Part shown: piece by piece, positions 1 to 11,061 of the stretch | Layout: the number at the start of each line of letters is the position of its first letter | Numbering within the stretch: the first letter of the stretch is position 1 | Assembly: GCF_004345855.1 (NCBI RefSeq) | Contig: NZ_SLXN01000001.1 | Span: forward strand, 806,001-870,000 | Source of the DNA: Sphingomonas sp. BK235 | GTDB taxonomy: Bacteria; Pseudomonadota; Alphaproteobacteria; Sphingomonadales; Sphingomonadaceae | Direction of reading: 5' to 3' | Length of the DNA stretch: 64,000 bases | The notes under the pieces: generated by a model | Told to the model about the DNA's origin: nothing | What the model saw: the letters and a program-made list of their open reading frames with translations, nothing else | Database searches by the model: none | Translations under genes and position numbers: made by a program

Positions 1-449
1 TCGAGATCTTCGGCGGCACCACCAACCTGCGCAATTTCGTCGTGACCGGCGCCGACGACGACGGCTTCGACGTCGACAATGGCTGGCGCGGCTTCATGCA
101 GTTCATCATCGCCGCGCAGAAGCCGTCGGGCTCCACCGCTGACTCCTTCGCGACCGAGATCGACTCCAACGGCGCCGAGGACCTGCTGCCGCGCACCTAT
201 GGTCGCTACGCCAACTTCACCTTCGTTCAGACGACCTCGGCGCCCGCCGCGATCCGCCTGCGCGGCGGTGCGGACTTCGCCTTCGTCAACGGCATCGTGA
301 AGAGCGCCGCGGGCGCGGCGTGCGTCAACATCATCGCGGGTGCCGGCGACGGCGCGACGCGTACGACGATCCGGGCCGCCGACAGCGCGCTGCAGGACGT
401 CGGCCCGCCGACGTTCAACTCGGTCTACTTCCAGTGCCAGGGCCGCTGA
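1..449 (+). CDS. C-terminal part of a surface or secreted beta-helix-like protein
   Basis: Only the last 149 residues or so are in the window; the frame is open from nucleotide 3, so the true start lies upstream. The segment is rich in Gly, Asp, Asn and short beta-strand patterns (EIFGGTTNLRN, GADDDGFDVDNGW), as in parallel beta-helix surface proteins. Two cysteines near the end (about 15 and 4 residues from the stop region) could form a disulfide, which fits an exported protein. It lies 92 nt before a TonB-dependent receptor gene on the same strand, and I recall similar proteins encoded next to such receptors in this order. The partnership and the export are inferences; I cannot name a function. 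The GTG at 42 is internal. Confidence 0.7.
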   Translation, partial: EIFGGTTNLRNFVVTGADDDGFDVDNGWRGFMQFIIAAQKPSGSTADSFATEIDSNGAEDLLPRTYGRYANFTFVQTTSAPAAIRLRGGADFAFVNGIVKSAAGAACVNIIAGAGDGATRTTIRAADSALQDVGPPTFNSVYFQCQGR

Positions 450-481
450 GGCGCCATCAGCCCTCGTGAAGCTCGGCGGAG

Positions 482-511
482 CCCGGGGCGCGCCTCACGG
501 CGCGGCCCGGG
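482..511 (+). terminator. GC-rich hairpin between the beta-helix gene and the TonB receptor
   Basis: Two 6-bp stem blocks (CCCGGG and CGCGCC with their complements) separated by one G-G mismatch close on a TCAC loop. No T-run follows, so it may be a weak or factor-dependent terminator, or an intercistronic processing hairpin that sets different expression of the two neighbours. Confidence 0.4.
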
Positions 512-541
512 TCCGCTCATAGAAACAGACTGGAACCTTCC

Positions 542-3388
542 ATGCGCCAGCGCACCTATGCCTCGCTCCTTCTCCTGACGACCGTGCTGGTCGCCCCCGC
601 GGCGCTGGCACAGGTCGCGCCGCAGACGGGCACGCCCACCACCACGTCGCCCGCCGGCCCGCCACCGACGAGCACGACGACCAACCCCGACGCCGCACCC
701 GCGTCGCAGGATCAGGCCACCGCCACCGCCGCGCCCGGCACCGAACAGGGCGCCGACGAGCCGCAGGCCGAGGTCTCCGCTCCCGGGCTGGACGCGAGCG
801 GCGGCGGCGACATCGTCGTGGTCGGGCGCAACATCCCCAACACCATCCGCGCCACCGCGCAGGTGGTCAACGTCTTGTCCAGCGCGGACATCGCACGCAC
901 CGGCGAGGGCGACATCGCCGGCGCGCTGACCCGCGTCACCGGCCTGTCGGTGGTCGGTAACGGCTATGTCTTCGTGCGCGGTCTCGGTGACCGCTACTCC
1001 TCGGCGCTGCTCAACGGCTCGCCGTTGCCGAGCCCCGAGCCGCTGCGCCGCACCGTGCCGCTCGATATCTTCCCCACCACCGTCGTCGGCTCGGCGCTGG
1101 TGCAGAAGACCTATTCGGCCAATTATCCGGGCGAGTTCGGCGGCGGCGTCATCAATCTGACCACCAAGGCGATCCCCGACGAGAATTTCTTCACCGTCGG
1201 CGCCTCGGGCGGGATCGACACCCAGACCACCGGCAAGCTCGGCTACACTTATTTCGGCTCCACCACCGACTGGCTCGGCTATGACGGCGGTGAGCGCAAC
1301 GTTCCCGATTTCATCAAGCAGGCGCCCAAGGGCAATGGCGTGATCCCGAGCGCGCAGGTGCTCCAGCTCTCCAACGCGCGCACCACCTTGCTCCAGCGCA
1401 ACACCGACACCCCCGCCAATTACTCGGGCAGCCTCGACCTCGGCGTGACCGGGGACGTCGGCGGAACGCGCGTCGGGCTGATCGGCAGCGTCGGGATCTC
1501 GAACACCTGGCGCACCCGCGACGCTACGCAGCAGGACACGGTCAGCGACGACGGCACGCTGCGCAACGACTTCCACACCGTCATCACCGACAATCGCGCG
1601 GTGGTGAACGGGTTGCTCGGCTTCGGCGCCGAGTTCGGCGAGAACAAGGTGCGCTGGACCAACGTCTACATCCACGACACGCTCAAGCAGGGCCGCGCCT
1701 CGGCCGCGACCGTCTACAACAATTCGAGTGGCAACCCGCTGTTCCAGCAGAACACCAACTGGTTCGAGCGCAAGCTGATCGAGACCCAGCTGGTCGGCGA
1801 GTTCAAGCCGGTCACCGACCTGTCGATCGACCTGCGCGGCGCCTATGCCAACACGCAGCGCAACTCGCCCTATGAGCGCCAGTTCATCTATCTGTGCAAT
1901 ACCGGGCTGACCAACCAGACCGGCGACGTGCCGATCAGCGACCGCGGCGTGAACTGCCCCGGCGCTTGGCAGGCGACCAACGCGTTCGATCGCTTCGCCA
2001 CCGTGGTGTTCAGCGAGCTCAACGAGGATCTCTACTCGGGCCAGGCCGACGTCGCCTACAAGATCCCGGGCGAGCGGCCGATGACGGTCTCGGCCGGCTA
2101 TTACTTCTCGGAGAACGACCGTACCTCGACGCGCCTGCCGTTCGTCTATCAGACCGCGACCGGCGCCGCGATCCCGTTCCCGTGCAACCTGCTGCGCCCC
2201 GACTATCTGCTCTCGCCCGACGTGGTGAACGGCTGCCCGGTCCCAGGTGCGGGCAACCCCGCCGATACGGCGGTGCAGCTGCGCTTCGACGCGGGGCAGA
2301 ACGGCTCCTACGAATATGACGCGCTGCTGCGTGTCCATGCCGGCTATGCCCAGGTCGAGGCCGAGGCGCTCGACGGTCTGCGCGCGATCATCGGCGTGCG
2401 GTACGAGACCGCGACCCAGCGCGTCACCCCGATCAACGCCACCTCGACCCGGCTCAAGAACGATTACTTCCTGCCGGCGGCGACGCTCACCTGGAACTTC
2501 GCCAGCAACCAGCAGCTTCGCCTCGCCGCCTCCAAGACGATCGCGCGGCCGCAGTTCCGCGAGCTCGCGCCGCAGGCGTTCCGCGATTTCGAGTCGGATC
2601 GACTGTTCTTCGGCAACCCGCGGCTGAAGGATTCGGAGCTGTATAACCTCGAGGCGCGCTACGAATGGTTCTTCGCGCGCGACCAGCGCATCACGCTGGC
2701 GGGCTTCTACAAGCGGATCGACAATCCGATCGAGCAGGTCGGCTTCTTCCCGACGCCGGACGCGCGGCTTCAGACCGGCTTCACCAACCTGCCGCGCGCC
2801 AAGCTGTACGGTGCGGAGATCGAGGCGCAGAAATACGTCCCGCTCGATTTCCTCGGCGACGGCATGGCGGGCAAGCGCGCGGTGATCATCGCCAATTACA
2901 CCTGGACCCATTCGGCGATCACCGCGGACCAGACCTGCGTGGCGGGCGTGCTCGAGGGGACGACGCTCGGCGGCTGCCAGGCCAATTTCGCGCCCGCGCA
3001 GACGCTGTTCCGCGACGGCGCGCCGCTGACGGGCCAGTCGGACCATCTCGTCAACCTTCAGCTCGGCTACGAGGATACCGACAACGGCACCCAGGCGACG
3101 CTGCTGTTCAACTATGCCAGCGAGCGCGTCACCAACCGCGGGCCGTCGCTGCTCGACGGTTCGGGCTTCCAGCCCGACATCATCGAGAAGCCGGGGATCC
3201 GGCTCGACTTCGTGATGCGCCAGCAGGTCGAGCTGGTCGGGCAGAAGGTCGAGATCAAGGCCGAGGCGCGCAACCTCACCGGAACCAAGTATCAGGAGTT
3301 CCAGACCTTCGACGGCGGCAACCGGGTCGACATCAACCGGTACCGGCTGGGTCGCATGTTCACGCTGGGCGCGAGCGTCAGCTTCTGA
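542..3388 (+). CDS. TonB-dependent outer-membrane receptor
   Basis: 948 residues. A signal peptide (residues 1-24, cleaving after APAALA) is followed by a Pro/Thr-rich stretch to about residue 80. A plug domain then begins at GGDIVVVGRNIPNT, with FVRGLGDRYSSALLNGSPLP typical of plug domains. A long 22-strand barrel region follows, and the last residue is Phe (GASVSF), the usual outer-membrane insertion signal. The length suits a large substrate receptor. The protein imports a ligand across the outer membrane using ExbBD-TonB energy; the ligand cannot be told from sequence. The upstream beta-helix-type gene is a plausible surface partner. A long antisense reading frame over it is a high-GC artefact. 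Confidence 0.93.
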   Translation: MRQRTYASLLLLTTVLVAPAALAQVAPQTGTPTTTSPAGPPPTSTTTNPDAAPASQDQATATAAPGTEQGADEPQAEVSAPGLDASGGGDIVVVGRNIPNTIRATAQVVNVLSSADIARTGEGDIAGALTRVTGLSVVGNGYVFVRGLGDRYSSALLNGSPLPSPEPLRRTVPLDIFPTTVVGSALVQKTYSANYPGEFGGGVINLTTKAIPDENFFTVGASGGIDTQTTGKLGYTYFGSTTDWLGYDGGERNVPDFIKQAPKGNGVIPSAQVLQLSNARTTLLQRNTDTPANYSGSLDLGVTGDVGGTRVGLIGSVGISNTWRTRDATQQDTVSDDGTLRNDFHTVITDNRAVVNGLLGFGAEFGENKVRWTNVYIHDTLKQGRASAATVYNNSSGNPLFQQNTNWFERKLIETQLVGEFKPVTDLSIDLRGAYANTQRNSPYERQFIYLCNTGLTNQTGDVPISDRGVNCPGAWQATNAFDRFATVVFSELNEDLYSGQADVAYKIPGERPMTVSAGYYFSENDRTSTRLPFVYQTATGAAIPFPCNLLRPDYLLSPDVVNGCPVPGAGNPADTAVQLRFDAGQNGSYEYDALLRVHAGYAQVEAEALDGLRAIIGVRYETATQRVTPINATSTRLKNDYFLPAATLTWNFASNQQLRLAASKTIARPQFRELAPQAFRDFESDRLFFGNPRLKDSELYNLEARYEWFFARDQRITLAGFYKRIDNPIEQVGFFPTPDARLQTGFTNLPRAKLYGAEIEAQKYVPLDFLGDGMAGKRAVIIANYTWTHSAITADQTCVAGVLEGTTLGGCQANFAPAQTLFRDGAPLTGQSDHLVNLQLGYEDTDNGTQATLLFNYASERVTNRGPSLLDGSGFQPDIIEKPGIRLDFVMRQQVELVGQKVEIKAEARNLTGTKYQEFQTFDGGNRVDINRYRLGRMFTLGASVSF

Positions 3389-3390
3389 TC

Positions 3391-3430
3391 GGGCGCGCGG
3401 CCGGCGCGATGCAGCGCCGGCCGCGTGCGC
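3391..3430. terminator. Hairpin between convergent genes
   Basis: A stem of about 13 bp (GCGCGGCCGGCGC against its complement, one mismatch near the base) with a 6-nt loop lies 3 nt after the receptor stop codon and before the end of the convergent oxygenase gene. It has no T-tract on either strand, so it is a candidate bidirectional terminator only. Confidence 0.45.
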
Positions 3431-3439
3431 CCGTCGCGC

Positions 3440-4069
3440 TCACCAGCCCCAGGGTCGCTCGCGATACCATTTGGTGATGACGTATTTCACCCCGGCGCGC
3501 ACCTTCATCCCGTGATGGATCGTCGCGGGGTTGGGGGTGTCGTCGGGACGTCGGTTGTTCCAGCCGATCAACTTGCCCGGTTCGGGCTGGATCGTCTTGT
3601 CGATCGCCTTGAACCGCGTCGCGCCACCCGCCTCGGGGGTGTTGAGATATACCATCAGCGTCCAGGTCCGATTGCCCGCAACACTGCAATAGCGCGCGAA
3701 ATCGGCGCCGGTCGGCTCGAAATAGTCGGTGTGCGCCTTGAACTCCTGGCCCACCGCGTAGCGCTGCCCCTGGAGCGGTTCGCCGTGCGCGGGGTCGAGC
3801 CCGGTCGCGTCGGCGAGGCGGCGATTGATCGCGGCGACGAGCGGATCCGCGTCGGACAGATCGCAGGTCTCGCTGGTGCGAAAGGCGGTGTCGCCGTTGG
3901 GATCGGCGATGGTCGACGGGCGGCGGTCGGCGTCGATCCGCTCGATCAGCGCGGCGCATTCGCGCGCGTCGAGGAAGTCGCGCTGGATGAAGAGCGTCAG
4001 CTTGGGGGAGGGGACGCGCTGGATGCCGGGCTGTGCGCTCAGTCGCGCGATGATCGGGTCGCTGGCCAT
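3440..4069 (-). CDS. Prolyl 4-hydroxylase-like 2-oxoglutarate/Fe(II) oxygenase
   Basis: 209 residues from the ATG at 4069; a GTG six codons upstream (4087) is also possible. The C-terminal half is a double-stranded beta-helix oxygenase fold with the iron ligands H113 and D115 (KAHTDYF), a distal histidine at 185 (TIHHG) and Lys195 after it, placed to bind the 2-oxoglutarate carboxylate. The family hydroxylates peptidyl proline or other substrates with O2 and 2-oxoglutarate in the cytoplasm; the substrate here is unknown. It stands alone, divergent from the secretion operon and convergent with the receptor gene, so context gives no target. Confidence 0.85.
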   Translation of the reverse strand: MASDPIIARLSAQPGIQRVPSPKLTLFIQRDFLDARECAALIERIDADRRPSTIADPNGDTAFRTSETCDLSDADPLVAAINRRLADATGLDPAHGEPLQGQRYAVGQEFKAHTDYFEPTGADFARYCSVAGNRTWTLMVYLNTPEAGGATRFKAIDKTIQPEPGKLIGWNNRRPDDTPNPATIHHGMKVRAGVKYVITKWYRERPWGW

Positions 4070-4187
4070 GGCCGCGCTATATTCCACTTAAGGCAAGGCG
4101 AACCAGCCACAGAAATATTACACAAGTCGTCGGCGTCGATGTAACAGGGTGGCAGAAGCCGGCGCACGCGGGAGTATCATCAAGCGC

Positions 4188-5060
4188 ATGCGATTGAAGT
4201 TCGACGCCCGGGCGCGGGCGATCCTGCGGCGCTTGCCGGTGGTGAACGCCTATTCGGCCGTCGAGCTGCTGTTGCTCGCAGGGCTCGCGGTGCAATGCGC
4301 GCGGTTGATGTGGGTGATCGTCACCCCGGTGTCGCCGCTCGGCGCCTGGGTGCCGGCGGGGCCGACGATCCCGAGCGATCCCGGCGGCGTGCTGGCGAGC
4401 ATCGATCCGTTCTACCGGGTCAGCGGCGCGCAGGCGGCGCAGGGGCCGGCGGTGGTGACCTCGCTCCAGCTGACGCTGTTCGGGACGCGGATGGACAGTG
4501 CGCAGGCGCGCGGCGCGGCGATCCTCGCCGGTCCCGACGGGCTGCAACGCAGCGTCAGCGTCGGCGAGGAGGTCGCGCCCGGCGTGGTGCTGCGCGCGGT
4601 GGCGTTCGATCATGTCACGCTTGAGCGCGGCGGGCAGCGCGAAGACCTGTTCCTCGACCAATCGACCCAGCCGTCGCCCGCGCCAGCGCCGCCCGCCGCG
4701 ACCTCGGCGGAGGCGCCCGAGCCGCCGGTGGCGACATCCGGCCGCGCACCCGCCCTGCCGCGTTTCTCCGACGGTGAGGGCGGCGCGATGTCGCCCGACC
4801 GGCTGCGCACCGACATCACCGCCATCCCGCAGATCGAGGGCGGCCGCGTCGTCGGGCTGACGGTGCGCGGGCAGGGCGGCAACGCTTTCCGCGCCTCGGG
4901 GCTGCGCGACGGCGACGTCGTCACCCAGGTCGCGGGTCGTCCGGTGTCCGGCCCGGCCGACCTCGACCAGTTCACGCGCGAGCGCGCCCCCGGCGGCGCG
5001 GTCCCGGTCACCGTCCAGCGCAACGGCCAGACCGTCGCCCTCTCCATTCCGGTAAAATGA
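4188..5060 (+). CDS. gspC: Type II secretion inner-membrane protein GspC
   Basis: 290 residues from the ATG at 4188; a GTG at 4149 in the same frame would add 13 residues. One membrane segment at about residues 22-45 follows a short basic N-terminus. A periplasmic homology region comes next (TSLQLTLFGTRMD, SVGEEVAPGVVLRAV), then a Pro/Ala linker (about 165-195) and a C-terminal PDZ domain (about 200-290, RASGLRDGDVVTQVAGRPV). GspC links the inner-membrane platform to the secretin and helps choose substrates. It is the first gene of the operon and its stop overlaps the gspD start. Confidence 0.93.
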   Translation: MRLKFDARARAILRRLPVVNAYSAVELLLLAGLAVQCARLMWVIVTPVSPLGAWVPAGPTIPSDPGGVLASIDPFYRVSGAQAAQGPAVVTSLQLTLFGTRMDSAQARGAAILAGPDGLQRSVSVGEEVAPGVVLRAVAFDHVTLERGGQREDLFLDQSTQPSPAPAPPAATSAEAPEPPVATSGRAPALPRFSDGEGGAMSPDRLRTDITAIPQIEGGRVVGLTVRGQGGNAFRASGLRDGDVVTQVAGRPVSGPADLDQFTRERAPGGAVPVTVQRNGQTVALSIPVK

Positions 5061-7275
5061 TGAAGCGTCCCCACGTCCTCCTCGCTCCCCTCGCGCTCGC
5101 GGCCGCGGCGCAGCCCGCGCTCGCGCAGACCACGCTCAACGTGCGCGACGCCGACATTCGCGCCTTCATCGCCGACGCCGCCAAGGTGACCGGGCGCACC
5201 TTCATCATCGACAATCGCGTGCAGGGCAAAGTGACCGTGGTCACCGACCGGCCGCTGTCGCGCTCCGAATATCTCGAGGTGTTCCTCTCGACGCTGCGCG
5301 CCAACGGCCTGGTCGCGGTGCCGAGCGCCAACGGCGCCTTCCGCGTCCAGCCGATCGACAATGCGGCGAGCCAGCCGGGGCGGATCGGCCTCGCCGGCGC
5401 GCCGCGCAACCAGCTCGTCACCGAGATCATCCGGCTGCGCTCGGTCGACGCCGCGCAGGCGGTCGACACCGTGCGCCCGCTGGTCAGCGCGCAGGGCTCG
5501 GTGACCGCCAACCGCGGCGGCAACAGCCTGGTGGTGGTCGATTTCGCCGACAACGTCCGGCGCGTGCGCGAGGTGGTGCGGCGGATCGACTCGGACACGT
5601 CGGCGACGCGCATCATCCCGCTCAAGAACGCACGCGCCAGCGAGGTCGCGACCGCGCTCCAGGGCCTGATCGGCGGCGGTGGCGCGGGCGGCGCCGCCGC
5701 GGCGGCGGGCGGCGCCTCGGCGGTGGCGATCGAGAGCTCCAACGCGGTGGCGCTGCGCGGTGACCCGCAGACCGTCGCGCGGCTGGCGGCACTGGCGCGC
5801 GAGCTCGACCAGAGCGCGCGCAACGCCACCGAGATCCGCGTCGTCTTCCTGGAGAATGCCGACGCCAACCAGCTGCTGCCGGTGCTCCAGCAGCTCGTCG
5901 GCCAGGCGCCCGACGCGATCGAGGAGCAGGCGCTCACCCGCTCGGGGCTGAGCAGCTCGAGCACCGGCTCGACCGGCGTCGGCGCGACGCCGCAGCCGGC
6001 GACGCGCTCGCGGCCGACGCAATCGACGACGCAGCAGTCGGGCAGTCAGCCGCAGCAGGCCGCGATTACCGGGCAGGGCAACCGCACTGCGGCGGTGGTG
6101 ACCCGCTATGCCGGTGCCAACGCGATCGTGATCGCCGCGCCCGCCGACATCCAGCGCCAATTGTCCGACGTGGTGAAGCAGCTCGACCAGCGGCGCCAGC
6201 AGGTGTTGGTCGAGGCGATCGTCGCCGAGGTGTCGGACTCGACCGTCAACCAGCTCGGCGCGCAGTTCATCCTGGGCAATCTCGACGGTGGCGCCTTCGC
6301 GGCATCGACCTTCAGCAACTCGGCGCCCAACATCCTCCAGATCGCCGGCGCGATCGGCGCGCGCGAGCTGGGGAGCAGTCGGACCGTCACGATCGGCGCG
6401 GACGGGACGCGGACGGAGGTGACCACCAACAATAGCGCCTCGGATCAGCTCACCCAGTCCGCGATCAGCTCGATCATCGGCTCGTCGGGCGGGTTCGGCG
6501 GTTTCGGCGGGCAGATCGGCAGCACCGTCTTCGGCGCGATCATCAACGCGGTGAAGCGCGACAACACGTCGAACCTGCTCCAGGTGCCGCAGATCATGAC
6601 GATCGACAACCAGGAGGCGCACACGCTCGTCGGCCAGGAGATCCCGATCACCACCGGCGAGGCGCTGTCGAACAATTTCGACAATGCCTTCCGCACCACG
6701 CAGCGGCAGAATGTCGGCATCGGGCTGGACGTGCGTCCGCAGGTGAATTCCTCGGGCACGATCAAGATGAACCTCCACCTCGAGGTCAGCTCGATCGCGG
6801 GGCCGGTGTCGAACAACAACTCCGACCTGATCCTCAACAAGCGCGAGGTCGAGACGGTGCTGACCGTCGACGACGGCGCGATCGGGGTGATCGGCGGGCT
6901 GCTCTCCGACGAGGAGCGCCGCACGATCGAGAAGATCCCGCTGCTCGGCGACATCCCGCTGCTCGGCAACCTCTTCAAGTCGCGCGCCAAGAGCCGCTCG
7001 AAGACCAATCTGATGATCTTCATCCGCCCGACCGTGATCCGCAGCGCGGCCGACAATCGCCGCGTCACCGAGCAGCGCTACGGCTATCTCCGCCTCCAGC
7101 AGGCGGCGCAGGAGCCGCTGTCCGAGCCCTCGATCGACACGCTGGTGCGCGACTATATGGGCGCGACGCCGCCGCTGCCCCCGGCAGGCCAGCCCGGCAG
7201 CATCGAGGACCCGCGCGTGGCGGTGCCGGTCTATCGCAACTCCACCACCGTCATCCCCGGAGGAGGCAAGCGCCA

Positions 7276-7279
<4 letters not shown>
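5057..7279 (+). CDS. gspD: Type II secretion outer-membrane secretin GspD
   Basis: 740 residues; ATG overlaps the gspC stop by 4 nt. A signal peptide (to about residue 24, QPALAQ) is followed by N0 (TLNVRDADIRAFIADAAKV) and N1-N3 repeats with Gly/Ala- and Ser/Gln-rich inserts near residues 210-225 and 300-335. The secretin core follows (VPQIMTIDNQEAHTLVGQEI, then GAIGVIGGLLSDEER and IPLLGDIPLLGNLF). The protein forms the multimeric outer-membrane channel. No pilotin gene lies nearby, so outer-membrane targeting must rely on another protein. The length is normal for the family. Confidence 0.97.
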
Positions 7280-8862
<1,583 letters not shown>

Positions 8863-8888
8863 TGGGGTGCCTCGCTTCGCACTCACTC

Positions 8889-9138
8889 CGTCATCCCCGC
8901 GCAGGCGGGGATCCAGACGCGCGGACCGTCGCGATAAAGTCGCGACATCAGCGTATATGGATCCCTGCCGGCGCGCGACCTCTGCGAGACCTTCTCGTCA
9001 TCCCGGGCTTGACCCGGGATCCATCGGGCCGCGCACGCCTAAGCCGTTGTTTTTTTCGGCACCATGGATCCCGGCTCAAGGCCGGGATGACGGCGGTGCA
9101 GCAGTTTCGCAGACGTCTCGCCTGCGCGAGGATGACGG
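8889..9138. repeat. Cluster of palindromic repeat units between gspE and gspF
   Basis: This fills most of the 338-nt gap from 8863 to 9200. An outer pair (8889-8916 and 9120-9138) has the CGTCATCC head with a GCGCAGGC core. An inner pair (8996-9023 and 9065-9092) has stems CCCGGG/CCCGGG and CCCGGC/GCCGGG. Here the two inner arms are not matched to each other, unlike at most other loci. A run of seven T lies at 9050-9056 between the inner arms. I see no gene in the gap. Confidence 0.9.
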
Positions 9139-9200
9139 TAGGAGAGAGGGCGGGGCGCTGCGTCCCGGCGAGCGCCTGCCCCAATGCCGGATCGGCCGCC

Positions 9201-10424
9201 ATGGCTGACTTCGACTATCTCGCGATCGACACGCGCGGCAACGAGACGCGCGGGCATGTCGCCGCGGCCGATCTCGCCGCCGCGCGCGCGACGCTCGACC
9301 GCCGCCGCCTCTACGTCGTCCGCCTCGAGCCGGGCAGCGCCCCCGCGACGCGGCAGCGCCCGCTCTTCGGGCTCGAGCTCGGTCGCACCAAGATGTCGGG
9401 CAAGCAGCTGACGCTCTTCACGCGCCAGCTCGCCACGCTCAACCGCGTCTCGCCGCTGGAGGAGTCGCTCCGCACCATCACGCGCCAGACCGAGCAGGAG
9501 AGCGTGCGCGCGATCGTCCAGACCGTCCATACCGGCGTGGTCGAGGGTCGCCGGCTCGCCGACGCGATGGCGCGCGAGCCGAAGAGCTTCCCGCCGCTTT
9601 ACCGCGCGATGGTCGCCGCGGGCGAGAGCTCGGGGACGCTGCCCGAGATCATGGAGCGGCTCTCCACCCTGCTCGAGCGGCAGGCGGAGATCCGCGGCAA
9701 GCTGCTCACCGCGATGGCCTATCCCAGCGTGCTGTCGGCGGTGGCGTTCAGCGTGGTCATCGCGCTGATGACCTTCGTGGTGCCGCAGGTGGTCGAGCAG
9801 TTCGACACCGTCGGGCAGGAGCTGCCGCTACTCACGCGGATGATCATCGCGCTGTCCGACCTGCTGGTCGGCTGGTGGTGGCTGCTGCTGCTGATCGTGG
9901 TCGCGGCCGTCGGCGGCGCCGTGGTCGCGCTGCGCCAGCCGCCGATCCGGCTCGCCTTCGACACCTGGCTGCTGCGCGTCCCGCTGATCGGTCGGCTGTT
10001 GCGCGACCTGCACGCCGCGCGGATCGCGCGCACGCTTTCCACCATGGTGGCGAGCCGGCTGCCGCTGCTCGAAGGGCTGACGCTCACCGCGGGCACGATC
10101 CACAACCGCCGACTCAAGGCGGCGTCGGACGAGATCACCGAGTCGATCCGCGGCGGCGGCAGCCTTTCCACCGCGATGCGGCGCACCGGCGTGTTCCCGC
10201 CCTTGCTCGTGTATCTCGCCGCGAGCGGCGAGGCGGCGGGGCGGCTCGACGAGATGCTCGAGCGCGCCGCCGACTATCTCGAGCGCGAGTTCGACCGCTT
10301 CACCGCCACCGCGCTGTCGCTGCTCGAGCCGCTGATCATCGTCGTGATGGGCGCCATCGTCGCCACGATCGTGCTGTCGATCCTGCTCCCCATCCTCCAG
10401 CTCAACACCCTGGCCGGCCAGTGA
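9201..10424 (+). CDS. gspF: Type II secretion inner-membrane platform protein GspF
   Basis: 407 residues from the ATG at 9201 (MADFDYLAIDTRG), the normal length. The frame is open upstream through the repeats, but nothing there resembles GspF. Two T2SSF domains are present (LFTRQLATLNRVSPLEESL near 70-90 and IARTLSTMVASRLPLLEGLT near 275-295). Hydrophobic segments lie at about residues 175-200 and 220-240, with a third at the C-terminus. GspF is the polytopic platform protein that couples ATPase movement to pseudopilin assembly. The gspG start follows after 9 nt. Confidence 0.96.
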   Translation: MADFDYLAIDTRGNETRGHVAAADLAAARATLDRRRLYVVRLEPGSAPATRQRPLFGLELGRTKMSGKQLTLFTRQLATLNRVSPLEESLRTITRQTEQESVRAIVQTVHTGVVEGRRLADAMAREPKSFPPLYRAMVAAGESSGTLPEIMERLSTLLERQAEIRGKLLTAMAYPSVLSAVAFSVVIALMTFVVPQVVEQFDTVGQELPLLTRMIIALSDLLVGWWWLLLLIVVAAVGGAVVALRQPPIRLAFDTWLLRVPLIGRLLRDLHAARIARTLSTMVASRLPLLEGLTLTAGTIHNRRLKAASDEITESIRGGGSLSTAMRRTGVFPPLLVYLAASGEAAGRLDEMLERAADYLEREFDRFTATALSLLEPLIIVVMGAIVATIVLSILLPILQLNTLAGQ

Positions 10425-10433
10425 GACCCTAAG

Positions 10434-10874
10434 ATGCACAACGAACAGACCCAGCGCCGCAAGAAGAAGAACGGCTTCACCCTCGTCGAGCTGATGGTGG
10501 TGATCGTGATCATCGGCCTGCTCGCCACGATCGTCGCGCTCAACGTGCTGCCCTCGGGCGACACCGCGCGAATCCAGAAGGCCAAGGCCGACATCGCCAC
10601 GATCGAGCAGGGGCTGGAGCTCTATCGTCTGCAGATCGGCAGCTACCCGACGACGTCGCAGGGCCTCCAGGCGTTGGTGACCGCGCCCGCGGGCGCCGAC
10701 GCGGCGCGCTACCAGGCCGGCGGCTACGTCAAGAAGCTGCCCAAGGACCCGTGGGGCCGCGACTATCTCTACGCCTCGCCGGGCCAGCACGGCGCCGCCG
10801 ACGTGTGGACCCTGGGTGCGGACGGCAAGGACGGCGGCGAGGGGATCGATGCCGATATCGGCTCCTGGCAGTAA
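10434..10874 (+). CDS. gspG: Major type II pseudopilin GspG
   Basis: 146 residues. A short basic leader of 13-14 residues ends in the prepilin peptidase site (NG before FTLVELMVVIVIIGLL, with Glu at mature position 5). A hydrophobic helix and the GspG-specific C-terminal region follow (TTSQGLQALV, KLPKDPWGRDYLY, LGADGKDGGEG), the last containing calcium-binding acidic residues. It polymerises into the periplasmic pseudopilus. The prepilin peptidase needed to process it is not encoded in this window. The gap to gspH contains a palindromic repeat pair. Confidence 0.97.
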   Translation: MHNEQTQRRKKKNGFTLVELMVVIVIIGLLATIVALNVLPSGDTARIQKAKADIATIEQGLELYRLQIGSYPTTSQGLQALVTAPAGADAARYQAGGYVKKLPKDPWGRDYLYASPGQHGAADVWTLGADGKDGGEGIDADIGSWQ

Positions 10875-10965
10875 GCGCGGGCCGATTCGGGTCGCGGCGC
10901 AAGGCGCGCATCGCGGGCGTCGCGGGCGTCTCGCGCGGAAGATCCGCGCCTTCCTCACACACGTC

Positions 10966-11061
10966 CGTCATCCCGGACTTGTTCCGGGATCCACCCGTCC
11001 GCGCATCCCGGAGCCGCGATTCCTGCGGAACGGTGGATCCCGGAACAAGTCCGGGATGACG
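10966..11061. repeat. Palindromic repeat pair between gspG and gspH
   Basis: Left unit 10966-10993 and right unit 11034-11061 are exact reverse complements (stem ATCCCGGA/TCCGGGAT, loop CTTGT/ACAAG), separated by 40 nt. The end of the right unit (GGGATGACG) supplies the likely gspH start codon at 11056. Confidence 0.92.

Noticed and set aside
425-3046. Minus-strand open frame of 873 codons under the first TonB receptor
   Set aside because: A shadow of the receptor gene, which has a signal peptide, plug and terminal Phe.
8863-9200. N-terminal extension of GspF through the repeats
   Set aside because: The frame is open only because the repeats lack stops in it; the GspF family start is at the ATG at 9201.
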